A DNA stretch of 64,000 bases from Streptomyces rubrogriseus (lineage in GTDB: Bacteria; Actinomycetota; Actinomycetes; Streptomycetales; Streptomycetaceae), in the NCBI RefSeq assembly GCF_027947575.1, contig NZ_CP116256.1, positions 5,270,001 through 5,334,000 on the forward strand, given 5' to 3'. The notes under the pieces were generated by a model. That model was given only the letters and a program-made list of their open reading frames with translations. It was not told where the DNA came from and searched no databases. Of this stretch, positions 32,330-40,207 are shown piece after piece. How positions within the stretch are numbered: the first letter of the stretch is position 1; each line of letters begins with the position of its first letter. A program made the translations under genes and the position numbers.

Positions 32330-32358
32330 TTGACAGCGTCGTCCAGGAGTCATACACC
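32330..32358 (+). promoter_or_regulatory. iolC operon promoter
   Basis: TTGACA (32330-32335), 17 bp, TACACC (32353-32358). The -10 is weak, but the -35 is consensus and mirrors that of the importer promoter. Confidence 0.45.
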
Positions 32359-32401
32359 TTGGGAGGCGGCAGGCCCCCGCCCAGCCAAAGGAGCGTCGCA
32401 C

Positions 32402-33364
32402 ATGGCCGAGTCAGTCCCGCGTTTCGATCTGATCACGATGGGCCGCATCGGGGTCGATCTCTATCCTCTGCAGACGGGCGTACCCCTGGCGGAGGTTGAG
32501 ACCTTCGGCAAGTTTCTCGGCGGTTCGGCCTCCAACGTCGCGGTCGCGGCCGCCCGGCTCGGCCGCGCCACGGCCGTCATCACCCGCACGGGCGACGACC
32601 CCTTCGGCGGCTATCTGCACGGCGCGCTGAAGGAGTTCGGCGTCGACGACCGCTGGGTCACCCCGGTCGCCGCGTACCCGACCCCGGTGACGTTCTGCGA
32701 GATCTTCCCGCCGGACGACTTCCCGCTGTACTTCTACCGCCGCCCCAAGGCACCGGACCTGGAGATCCGCCCGGAGGAGCTGGACCTGGACGCGATCCGC
32801 GCGGCCTCGATCTTCTGGATGACCGGCACCGGACTGAGCGAGGAACCGAGCCGCACGGCGACGCTGGCCGCCCTCGCCCACCGCGCCAAGTCCGGCACCA
32901 CGGTCTTCGACCTGGACTGGCGCCCCATGTTCTGGGCCGACCCGGACCAGGCCCGCCCGTACTACGCCGAGGCGCTCGGGCACGCGACCGTCGCGGTCGG
33001 CAACCTGGACGAGTGCGAGATCGCCACGGGCGTGCGTGAACCCCGCGCCTGCGCCGAGGCGTTGCTGGCGGCCGGGGTGGAGCTGGCCGTGGTCAAGCAG
33101 GGCCCGAAGGGGGTCCTCGCCGTGCACCGCGACGGCCGGTCGGCCGAGGTGCCGCCGGTCCCGGTCGAGGTGGTCAACGGCCTCGGCGCGGGCGACGCGT
33201 TCGGCGGCTCCCTGTGCCACGGTCTGCTCTCCGGCTGGGAGCTGGAGCGGATCATGCGGTACGCCAACGCGGCCGGCGCCCTCGTCGCCTCCCGTCTCGC
33301 CTGTTCCTCCGCGATGCCCACCGAGGCCGAGGTCGACGACCTCCTCGCGCGAGCCACTCCCTGA
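32402..33364 (+). CDS. iolC: 5-dehydro-2-deoxygluconokinase
   Basis: 320 aa, PfkB/ribokinase family. Substrate-binding GKFLGGSASNVAVAAARLGR near the N-terminus and the C-terminal signature VEVVNGLGAGDAFGGSLCHGLL with the catalytic Asp (GAGDAF). It phosphorylates 2-deoxy-5-keto-gluconate at C6 with ATP. ATG 32402 follows AAAGGAGCG; the longer frame runs back through the promoter. First gene of the plus-strand iolC-aldolase-iolB-iolD operon, divergent from the importer genes and probably repressed by the GntR protein at 37199. Confidence 0.93.
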   Translation: MAESVPRFDLITMGRIGVDLYPLQTGVPLAEVETFGKFLGGSASNVAVAAARLGRATAVITRTGDDPFGGYLHGALKEFGVDDRWVTPVAAYPTPVTFCEIFPPDDFPLYFYRRPKAPDLEIRPEELDLDAIRAASIFWMTGTGLSEEPSRTATLAALAHRAKSGTTVFDLDWRPMFWADPDQARPYYAEALGHATVAVGNLDECEIATGVREPRACAEALLAAGVELAVVKQGPKGVLAVHRDGRSAEVPPVPVEVVNGLGAGDAFGGSLCHGLLSGWELERIMRYANAAGALVASRLACSSAMPTEAEVDDLLARATP

Positions 33365-33377
33365 ACGGAGCAAAGCC

Positions 33378-34274
33378 TTGTCCCGCAGCATCTCCAGCAT
33401 CCCGGACCTCACCGCGGTCCGCGCCCGGCACCCCGAGGCGATCGCCGAGGCCGCGGCCCGCCGGGTACGCCGCCCGCTGATCGGCGACTCGGGCCGCCTG
33501 ATGATCGTGGCCGCCGACCACCCGGCGCGCGGCGCGCTCGGCGTCGGCGACCGCCGGCTCGCCATGGCCAACCGGGCCGACCTGCTGGAGCGCCTGTGCA
33601 CCGCGCTGTCCCGGCCCGGCGTCGACGGGGTACTGGCCACCGCCGACGTGCTGGAGGACCTGCTGCTGCTCGGCGTGCTGGAGAACAAGGTCGTCATGGG
33701 CTCGATGAACCGGGGCGGCCTCGCGGGCGCCGCCTTCGAGATGGACGACCGCTTCACCGGCCACCGCGCCGAGGACATCGCCCGGCTGCGCTTCGACGCG
33801 GGCAAGCTGCTGCTGCGCATCGACTACGACGACCCCGGCTCGCTGGCCACGATGGAGGCGAGCGCCCGCGCGGTGGACGCCATGGCCGCACGTGAACTGC
33901 CGCTCTTCGTCGAGCCGTTCATCTCCCGCCGGATCGACGGGCGGGTGCGCAACGACCTGTCGGCCGAGGCCGTGACCCGCTCCATCGCCATCGCCTCCGG
34001 CCTTGGCGGCACCTCCGCCTACACCTGGCTGAAACTGCCCGTCACCCGGAACCCGGACGACATGGCCGAGGTCCTGGAGACCTCCACGCTGCCCGCGGTC
34101 CTGCTCGGCGGCGACATAGGGGGCTCCCCGGCGGACCAGACCGCGGCCTACGAACGCTGGCGCAAGGCGCTGCGGCTGCCCACCGTGCAGGGCATGGTCG
34201 TGGGCCGCTCGCTGCTCTACCCGGCCGGGGGCAGCGTGGAGGAGGCGGTGGACACGGCCGTGGGACTGCTGTGA
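33378..34274 (+). CDS. Cgl0159-family (DeoC/LacD-like) aldolase of inositol catabolism
   Basis: 298 aa, (beta/alpha)8 class I aldolase type. RLMIVAADHPARGALGVGDR is a class I start, and the Lys in SAYTWLKLPVTRNP is the likely Schiff-base residue. Homologues sit in actinobacterial inositol clusters (Cgl0159 in Corynebacterium). The protein probably replaces IolJ, splitting 2-deoxy-5-keto-gluconate-6-phosphate into dihydroxyacetone phosphate and malonate semialdehyde; inference from position. The start is TTG at 33378, preceded by AACGGAG; the first ATG (33504) would remove 42 residues of conserved sequence. It is 13 bp after iolC. Confidence 0.83.
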   Translation: MSRSISSIPDLTAVRARHPEAIAEAAARRVRRPLIGDSGRLMIVAADHPARGALGVGDRRLAMANRADLLERLCTALSRPGVDGVLATADVLEDLLLLGVLENKVVMGSMNRGGLAGAAFEMDDRFTGHRAEDIARLRFDAGKLLLRIDYDDPGSLATMEASARAVDAMAARELPLFVEPFISRRIDGRVRNDLSAEAVTRSIAIASGLGGTSAYTWLKLPVTRNPDDMAEVLETSTLPAVLLGGDIGGSPADQTAAYERWRKALRLPTVQGMVVGRSLLYPAGGSVEEAVDTAVGLL

Positions 34275-34332
34275 CCGGGTTTGCTGTGGCCGACTGTCGT
34301 GACCGACTGCTGTGACCGATTGCCGTGACCGA
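34266..34332. repeat. five 13-14-bp imperfect tandem repeats (CTGCTGTGACCGA type)
   Basis: Units start at 34266, 34280, 34294, 34307 and 34320. The first overlaps the aldolase stop, and the last ends 21 bp before the iolB ATG. Confidence 0.55.
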
Positions 34333-34353
34333 GGAGAGGCGGAGGAGCGGACG

Positions 34354-35274
34354 ATGACGTATCACCTTCCCGCGGGCAAGGCGGCGGCCGACGGCCCGTA
34401 CGCCGTGGACGTGACGCCCGAGAGCGCGGGCTGGGGCTACTCCGGCCTGCGCGTGGTGAACCTGGCCCCCGGCGGCAGCCACACCTTCGACAGCGGCGGG
34501 AGCGAGTGGATCGTGCTGCCGCTGAGCGGCGGCTGCACGGTCGCGACCGCCGACGACTTCGGCCGGGAGACCTTCGAACTCGACGGCCGGGACAGCGTGT
34601 TCAGCGGTGTCACGGACTTCGCGTACGTCCCCCGCGACGCCCGCACGACCCTGACCTCCACCGGCGGCGGCCGGTTCGCCCTGACCGGCGCCCGCTGCAC
34701 CCGCCGCCTGCCCGCCCGCTACGGCCCGGCGTCCTCGGTGCCGGTGGAGCTGCGCGGCACCGGGAACTGCTCGCGGCAGGTCAACAACTTCGGCGCGGCG
34801 GCCCCCGCCGGAGGCGGTGACGAACAGGGTTTCGAGTGCGACAAGCTGATCGCGGTCGAGGTCATCACGCCGGGCGGCAACTGGTCGTCCTTCCCGCCGC
34901 ACAAGCACGACGAGCACCGCCCCGGCGAGGAGTCGGTGCTCGAGGAGATCTACTACTTCGAGTTCGCGGCCCACGACGGCACCCCCGGCCTCGGCTACCA
35001 GCGCGTCTCACCGTCCGGGCAGGGGCAGGGGACCGACGTACTCGCCGAGGTGCGCGACGGGGACGTCGTGCTGATCCCCGACGGCTGGCACGGGCCGTCG
35101 ATGGCGGTCCCCGGCCACCACATGTACTACCTGAACGTCATGGCGGGGCCGGAGGCCGAACGCGCCTGGCTGATCTGCGACCACCCCGACCACGCCTGGA
35201 TCCGCGACACCTGGCCCGACCAGCCGGTCGACCCCCGGCTGCCCCTCTACACCGCACCGGAGAGGTCCGCATGA
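34354..35274 (+). CDS. iolB: 5-deoxy-glucuronate isomerase
   Basis: 306 aa, bicupin of the KduI/IolB family. Metal motif WSSFPPHKHDEH plus the Glu in LEEIYYFEF and a later His in PDGWHGPSMAVPGHHMYY. It isomerises 5-deoxy-D-glucuronate to 2-deoxy-5-keto-D-gluconate, between IolD and IolC. ATG 34354 follows GAGGCGGAGGAGCGG. Its TGA overlaps the iolD ATG (ATGA). The substrate-binding GYSGLRVVNLAPGGSHTFDS segment is intact. Strong call. Confidence 0.93.
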   Translation: MTYHLPAGKAAADGPYAVDVTPESAGWGYSGLRVVNLAPGGSHTFDSGGSEWIVLPLSGGCTVATADDFGRETFELDGRDSVFSGVTDFAYVPRDARTTLTSTGGGRFALTGARCTRRLPARYGPASSVPVELRGTGNCSRQVNNFGAAAPAGGGDEQGFECDKLIAVEVITPGGNWSSFPPHKHDEHRPGEESVLEEIYYFEFAAHDGTPGLGYQRVSPSGQGQGTDVLAEVRDGDVVLIPDGWHGPSMAVPGHHMYYLNVMAGPEAERAWLICDHPDHAWIRDTWPDQPVDPRLPLYTAPERSA

Positions 35275-37145
35275 GCGTCGCCGCCACCCGCCGACTGACC
35301 ACCGCCCAGGCCCTGGTGCGCTTCCTGGCCGCGCAGTACACCGAGCGCGACGGCGTACGGCACCGGCTGATCACGGGCACCTGGGGGATCTTCGGCCACG
35401 GCAACGTGGCGGGTCTCGGCCAGGCACTCGTGGAGTACCGCGAGCTGATGCCGTACCACCAGGGCCGTAGCGAACAGGCCATGGTGCACGCGGCCGTCGG
35501 CCACGCCCGGCAGCTCAACCGCCTGTCCGCACAGGCGGTGACGACCTCCATCGGCCCCGGTGCCACCAACCTGGTCACCGGCGCCGCCCTCGCCACGGTC
35601 AACCGCCTGCCGGTCCTGCTCCTCCCCGGCGACTACTTCGCCTCGCACGCCGCCGACCCGCTCCTCCAGCAGCTGGAGCACCCGGTCGAGGCCGACGTGT
35701 CCGTCAACGACGCCCTGCGGCCGGTGTCCCGGTACTTCGATCGGATCACCCGGCCCGAGGCGCTCCTCGCCTCCGCGCTCCAGGCGATGCGCGTGCTCAG
35801 CGACCCGGCGGAGACCGGCGCGGTCACCCTCGCACTGCCCCAGGACGTGCAGGCGCAGGCGTACGACTGGCCGGAGGAGTTCTTCGCCGACCGGGTGTGG
35901 CGGGTACGTCGCCCGGCTCCCGACCCGGCGGAGCTGATCGAGGCGGTCCGGGCGGTCCGGGCCGCCGCCCGCCCGCTGATCGTCGCGGGCGGCGGTGTGC
36001 ACCACAGCGAGGCGGAAGGGGCCCTCGGGGCGCTCGTGGACGCCACCGGCATCCCGGTCGCCTCCACCCAGGCCGGCAAGGGCGTGCTGCGCCACGACCA
36101 CCCGGCGGATCTCGGTGGCATCGGCCACACCGGCACCGCGGTGAGCGACGCCCTCGCCCGCACCGCGGACCTGGTGATCGGCGTCGGCACCCGCTACTCG
36201 GACTTCACCACCGCCTCCGGCACCCTCTTCCAGCACCCGGACGTCCGCTTCCTGAACCTCAACATCACCGCCTTCGACGCCCACAAGCTCGCCGCCGGCA
36301 CCCTGGTGTGCGACGCGCGGTCGGGGCTCACCGCGCTGACGGAGGCGTTGTCCGGACACCGGGTGGACGCGGCGTACGAGACGGAGTACCGCACCGGGAA
36401 GGCCCGTTGGGCCGAGGCGGTCGAGGCGGCGTTCCGCGCCGACGACGACGGCGCGGTGCCGACCCAGACCCAGGTGCTGGGCGCGCTGGACGGCGTCGTC
36501 GGCGACCAGGACGTGGTGATCAACGCGGCCGGCTCGTTCCCCGGCGACCTGCACAAGCTGTGGCGGGCCCGCTCCCCGCGCCAGTACCACCTGGAGTACG
36601 GCTACTCCTGCATGGGCTACGAGATCCCGGCCGCCCTCGGCGTCCAGCAGGCCGCGCCGGGCACCCCCGTGTGGGCCCTGGTGGGCGACGGGACGTACCT
36701 GATGAACCCGACCGAGATCGTCACGGCGGTGCAGGAGAACCTGCCGGTGAAGCTGGTCCTGGTCCAGAACCACGGCTACGCGTCCATCGGCGGCCTGTCC
36801 GAGTCGGTCGGCGCCGAGCGCTTCGGCACCGACTACCGTCACCGCGTCGCCGACGGCTCCTTCACCGGCGCCCCGCTCCCCGTCGACCTCGCCGCCAACG
36901 CGGCCAGCCTCGGCATGGACGTGCTGCGCGCCAAGACGGTGCGGGAGCTGCGCGAGGCACTGGCGACGGCCCGCGCGGCGACCCGCCCGACCTGTGTGTA
37001 CGTCGAGACGGCGCCCCCGTCGGCCGCCCTCCCGGCGGAGGCCTGGTGGGACGTGCCGGTGGCCGAGGTGTCGGCCCGCGAGGCGGCCACAGACGCGCGG
37101 GCGGCCTACGAGCGCGCGGTCGCCGACCGCCGCCGCCACCTCTGA
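35271..37145 (+). CDS. iolD: 3D-(3,5/4)-trihydroxycyclohexane-1,2-dione hydrolase
   Basis: 624 aa, thiamine-diphosphate enzyme. PYR domain with GHGNVAGLGQALVEYRELMP and the catalytic-type Glu in YHQGRSEQAMVHAA; central domain IVAGGGVHHSEAEG; PP domain with the ThDP/Mg motif VGDGTYLMNPTEIVTAVQEN and LVLVQNHGYASIGGL. It opens the six-membered ring to 5-deoxyglucuronate. The gene is coupled to iolB by a 4-nt overlap. Length matches the family (about 620-640 aa). The later steps (malonate semialdehyde dehydrogenase, IolA) are not in this window. Confidence 0.94.
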   Translation: MSVAATRRLTTAQALVRFLAAQYTERDGVRHRLITGTWGIFGHGNVAGLGQALVEYRELMPYHQGRSEQAMVHAAVGHARQLNRLSAQAVTTSIGPGATNLVTGAALATVNRLPVLLLPGDYFASHAADPLLQQLEHPVEADVSVNDALRPVSRYFDRITRPEALLASALQAMRVLSDPAETGAVTLALPQDVQAQAYDWPEEFFADRVWRVRRPAPDPAELIEAVRAVRAAARPLIVAGGGVHHSEAEGALGALVDATGIPVASTQAGKGVLRHDHPADLGGIGHTGTAVSDALARTADLVIGVGTRYSDFTTASGTLFQHPDVRFLNLNITAFDAHKLAAGTLVCDARSGLTALTEALSGHRVDAAYETEYRTGKARWAEAVEAAFRADDDGAVPTQTQVLGALDGVVGDQDVVINAAGSFPGDLHKLWRARSPRQYHLEYGYSCMGYEIPAALGVQQAAPGTPVWALVGDGTYLMNPTEIVTAVQENLPVKLVLVQNHGYASIGGLSESVGAERFGTDYRHRVADGSFTGAPLPVDLAANAASLGMDVLRAKTVRELREALATARAATRPTCVYVETAPPSAALPAEAWWDVPVAEVSAREAATDARAAYERAVADRRRHL

Positions 37146-37198
37146 CCCCGCCGGCACCCCGCCACCCAGTCAGTCCCCTACGCAAGGGAGGTACGTCC

Positions 37199-37984
37199 AT
37201 GGCGAAGACCGGCGACCCCGCACGCGCCGTGACCGCCCCCGCGACCGGCACCCTGGACTTCGCCCTGGACCGGAGCAGTCCGGTGCCGCTCTACTACCAG
37301 CTGGCCCGGCAGTTGGAGGCGGCGATCGAGCACGGCGCCCTCGCACCGGGGAACCTGCTGGGCAACGAGGTCGACCTCTCCGTCCGCCTCGGTCTGTCCC
37401 GGCCGACGGTCCGGCAGGCCATCCAGTCGCTGGTCGACAAGGGGCTGCTGGTACGGCGGCGCGGGGTCGGCACCCAGGTGGTGCACAGCCAGGTCAGGCG
37501 CCCGCTGGAGCTGAGCAGCCTCTACGACGACCTGGAGGCGGCCGGACAGGACCCCGGGACCCGGGTGGTGCGCAACGAGGCCGTCCCGGCCACCGCCGAG
37601 GTCGCGGCGGCCCTCGGCGTCGCGGAGGGCACCGAGGTCGCCGTCCTGGAGCGGCTGCGCCTCACCCACGGGCAGCCGGTGGCGATGCTGTGCAACCACC
37701 TTCCGGCGGGCCTGCTGGAACTCGACGACGCCCGGCTGGAGTCGACGGGTCTGTACCGGATGATGCGCGCCCGCGGCATCACCCTGCACAGCGCCCGCCA
37801 GACCGTCGGCGCCCGCATCGCCTCCCGCGCGGAGGCCGAGCGGCTCGGCGAGCGGGAGGGCGCCGCGCTGCTCACCATGCGGCGCATCGCGTACGACGAC
37901 ACCGGGCGGCCGGTCGAGTACGGGACGCACGTCTACCGCGCGTCCCGGTACGCGTTCGACTTCCAGCTGCTGGTCAGGAACTGA
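37199..37984 (+). CDS. GntR family (HutC/UTRA) repressor of inositol catabolism
   Basis: 261 aa. N-terminal winged helix (PLYYQLARQLEAAIEHGALA, LSRPTVRQAIQSLVDKGLLV, RRRGVGTQV) and a C-terminal UTRA ligand domain (AVLERLRLTHGQPVAMLCNH, RIAYDDTGRPVEYGTHVYRA). ATG 37199 follows CAAGGGAGGTACGTCC. By position it corresponds to S. coelicolor SCO6974, reported (as I recall) to repress the inositol genes through the palindrome WTGTMNKKACAW. Matching sites are seen at 25291, 32282, 32314 and 22209 but not in front of this gene, so it is probably not autoregulated there. Confidence 0.9.
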   Translation: MAKTGDPARAVTAPATGTLDFALDRSSPVPLYYQLARQLEAAIEHGALAPGNLLGNEVDLSVRLGLSRPTVRQAIQSLVDKGLLVRRRGVGTQVVHSQVRRPLELSSLYDDLEAAGQDPGTRVVRNEAVPATAEVAAALGVAEGTEVAVLERLRLTHGQPVAMLCNHLPAGLLELDDARLESTGLYRMMRARGITLHSARQTVGARIASRAEAERLGEREGAALLTMRRIAYDDTGRPVEYGTHVYRASRYAFDFQLLVRN

Positions 37985-38063
37985 CCGGGCTGAGGGACCG
38001 TGTCCGGGCGGGCACGCGGGAGGGAGTCTCGAATCCGAAGTGCGCTTCACGTCGGGCACTCAG

Positions 38064-38078
38064 TAGTCTCGGCTCGCG
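38064..38078 (+). promoter_or_regulatory. -10 element of the ankyrin gene
   Basis: TAGTCT (38064-38069) is 8 bp upstream of the GTG at 38078 and no ribosome site intervenes; probably leaderless. Confidence 0.35.
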
Positions 38079-38500
38079 TGAACAGGCGAAAGCACAAGAA
38101 ACTGTCCCGGCGCCTCGTCGACGCCGCGCTCGTCGGCGAGCCGGCGCGGGTGCGGGCCGCGCTGCGGGCCGGAGCACCCGCCGAGACGGCGGACCCGGCC
38201 GGGAGCACCCCGCTGTACCTCGCGTCCGTGAACGGGGACACCGACATCGTCCGCGTACTGCTCGCGGCCGGTGCCCGGCCGGACACGGAGAGCGGAATCG
38301 GCTCGGAGGGCACACCGCTGTGCGGGGCGGCCTGCTGGGGACACACCGAGACCGTCCGCGCGCTCCTCGAGTACGGAGCCGACCCGAACCTGCGCGAGGA
38401 CCACGGCACCGGCCGGGCGCCGCTGGACTGGGCCTCCAACGGACCGCACCAGGAGACGGCGGACCTGCTCGTCGCCGCGGGCGCGCGACCGCGGGACTGA
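38078..38500 (+). CDS. ankyrin-repeat protein
   Basis: 140 aa. A basic start (VNRRKHKKLSRRL) is followed by three to four ankyrin repeats, e.g. GSTPLYLASVNGDTDIVRVL, GTPLCGAACWGHTETVRALL and RAPLDWASNGPHQETADLLV. There is no signal or membrane segment; a small cytosolic protein-binding module. GTG 38078 is chosen over 38000 because a -10 element lies directly upstream. It stands alone between the inositol repressor and tRNA-Pro. Binding partner unknown. Confidence 0.83.
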   Translation: MNRRKHKKLSRRLVDAALVGEPARVRAALRAGAPAETADPAGSTPLYLASVNGDTDIVRVLLAAGARPDTESGIGSEGTPLCGAACWGHTETVRALLEYGADPNLREDHGTGRAPLDWASNGPHQETADLLVAAGARPRD

Positions 38501-38523
38501 CCTCGGGAGGGGACGGCACGAAG

Positions 38524-38559
38524 AAGGGCCTTCCCGGACTCGCGTCCGTGAAGGCCCTT
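38524..38559 (-). terminator. terminator of second tRNA-Pro gene
   Basis: AAGGGCCTT (38524-38532) pairs with AAGGCCCTT (38551-38559) around an inner CGGAC/GTCCG; minus-strand tail TTCTTC. Confidence 0.8.
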
Positions 38560-38566
38560 CACACCG

Positions 38567-38640
<74 letters not shown>

Positions 38641-38727
38641 GTGTCGTCTCGTGCGGTGAACCGCGCGATCACGCGGACAGCACTTTACCCCACGGACGGG
38701 GCCGCGCCTAAGCGGGCGCGGGAGAGG

Positions 38728-38741
38728 GACAATCGGTCGTA
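38728..38741 (+). promoter_or_regulatory. -10 element for a leaderless DUF309 transcript
   Basis: GACAAT (38728-38733) lies 7 bp before the ATG with no ribosome site. Confidence 0.35.
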
Positions 38742-39280
38742 TGAACAGCCCTGCCGACAACCCCGTGGACAGCACAGCCGCCGACCGCCCGGTGGAGGGG
38801 CGGGACCGCGACGACGAGGGCCGGGCGCGCAACGCCCGGCCGCGGGACGGGCTCGGACGCCCGCTGCCGTACGGCGCGGACGGCGTGCCGCGCCAGCCCG
38901 AGGGCGTCGTACGGGCTCCGGAGGCGACCGTCGCCGAGGCGCAGCGGCTGCTGGACGACGGGAAGCCGTTCCACGCGCACGAGGTCTTCGAGGACGCCTG
39001 GAAGTCGGGGCCCGAGGAGGAGCGGGAGCTGTGGCGGGGCATGGCCCAGCTCGCCGTCGGGCTCACCCACTCGGCGCGCGGCAACTCCACCGGTGGGGCG
39101 AGGCTGCTGCGGCGCGGGGCGGGTGCCGTCACGGCGTGGGCGGCGTCGGGGGCCGGGCGGGAGCGGCCGTACGGGATGGACCTGGGCGCGGTCGCCGGGT
39201 GGGCCCGGGAGCTGGCCGGCGAGGTGGAGGGCGGCGGTTCCGTGGACGCGGCGGCGCGGGCGCCCCGGCTCCGGGGCTGA
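38741..39280 (+). CDS. DUF309 domain protein
   Basis: 179 aa. The central helical domain carries the DUF309 signature KPFHAHEVFEDAWKSG and ELWRGMAQLAVGLTHSARGN. The first 50 residues are charged and probably disordered (ADRPVEGRDRDDEGRARNA). DUF309 proteins have no established biochemical role. Divergent from the tRNA-Pro gene and upstream of cobF on the same strand, with 57 bp between. Confidence 0.85.
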   Translation: MNSPADNPVDSTAADRPVEGRDRDDEGRARNARPRDGLGRPLPYGADGVPRQPEGVVRAPEATVAEAQRLLDDGKPFHAHEVFEDAWKSGPEEERELWRGMAQLAVGLTHSARGNSTGGARLLRRGAGAVTAWAASGAGRERPYGMDLGAVAGWARELAGEVEGGGSVDAAARAPRLRG

Positions 39281-39325
39281 GTTCCGTCGGGGCGGCCCGG
39301 CCGGGGCGTGGTCGGTGGCGTACGG

Positions 39326-39338
39326 CAGACTCGTGCCG
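39326..39338 (+). promoter_or_regulatory. -10 element for a leaderless cobF transcript
   Basis: CAGACT (39326-39331) is 6 bp before the GTG at 39338; no ribosome site. Confidence 0.35.
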
Positions 39339-40111
39339 TGCGGACAATTCATGTGATCGGTATCGGCGCGGGCGACCCCGAGCAGCTGACGCTCCAGGCC
39401 GTCAGGGCGCTGCGCGGCACGGACGTGTTCTTCGTCCTCGACAAGGGCGAGGCCAAGTCCGACCTGGTGCGGCTGCGCAGGGACATGCTGGAGGCGCACG
39501 TACCGGAGGGGACGTACCGGGTCGTCGAGGCGCGCGATCCCGAGCGGGACCGCGGCGCGGGCGGCGCGGCGTACTCCCCCGCCGTCGGGGACTGGCGCAG
39601 TGCCCGGGCCGGGATCTACGAGCGGCTGATCGCCGAGGAGCTGGGCGAGGACGAGACCGGCGCGTTCCTGGTCTGGGGCGACCCCGCGCTGTACGACAGC
39701 ACGCTGGGCATCCTGGAGGAGATCCTGGAGCGCGGCTCGGTCGCGTTCGAGTACGACGTCGTGCCCGGCATCAGCAGTGTCTCCTCGCTGGTCGCCCGGC
39801 ACCGGACGGGGCTGAACCGGGTGGCGCGCCCGGTGCAGATCACCACGGGGCGGCGGCTGGCCGAGGGGTTTCCCAAGGACGCGGACGACGTCGTCGTGAT
39901 GCTGGACGCCCACCAGGCCTTCCGGCGGTACGCGGACCAGGACATCGACATCTACTGGGGCGCCTACCTGGGCACCCCGGACGAGATACTCGACTCCGGC
40001 CCGATCGCCGAGGCCGCACCCCGCATCGAGCGGCTGCGCGCGGAGGCCCGGGAGCGCAAGGGCTGGATCATGGACACCTACCTGCTGCGGCGCAATCCCG
40101 GCGAGCGCTGA
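39338..40111 (+). CDS. cobF: precorrin-6A synthase (deacetylating)
   Basis: 257 aa, tetrapyrrole methylase fold. Start IHVIGIGAGDPEQLTLQAVR and central LVWGDPALYDSTLGILEEIL with YDVVPGISSVSSLVARHRTG are the family motifs. CobF methylates C1 of precorrin-5 and removes the acetyl side chain in aerobic cobalamin synthesis. No other cob gene is in the window; a stand-alone cobF is known in Streptomyces. GTG 39338 fits both the family start and the leaderless promoter. Confidence 0.9.
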   Translation: MRTIHVIGIGAGDPEQLTLQAVRALRGTDVFFVLDKGEAKSDLVRLRRDMLEAHVPEGTYRVVEARDPERDRGAGGAAYSPAVGDWRSARAGIYERLIAEELGEDETGAFLVWGDPALYDSTLGILEEILERGSVAFEYDVVPGISSVSSLVARHRTGLNRVARPVQITTGRRLAEGFPKDADDVVVMLDAHQAFRRYADQDIDIYWGAYLGTPDEILDSGPIAEAAPRIERLRAEARERKGWIMDTYLLRRNPGER

Positions 40112-40207
40112 CCCGGCCGGGCCGCCGCCCTCCGACCGTGCCCCCGGGCGCACCCGGGCGGACCGTCCCCGCATGCGTGGCCCGTGCACCGGTGTGATCG
40201 TGACCGT

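Larger units (their letters stand above)
32271..32336. repeat. perfect 15-bp inverted repeat spanning the divergent iol promoters
   Basis: CTGTCAATACTTTGT (32271-32285) and its exact complement ACAAAGTATTGACAG (32322-32336) are 36 bp apart. Each arm contains TTGACA facing outwards, so the two divergent promoters have mirror-image -35 regions. Confidence 0.85.
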
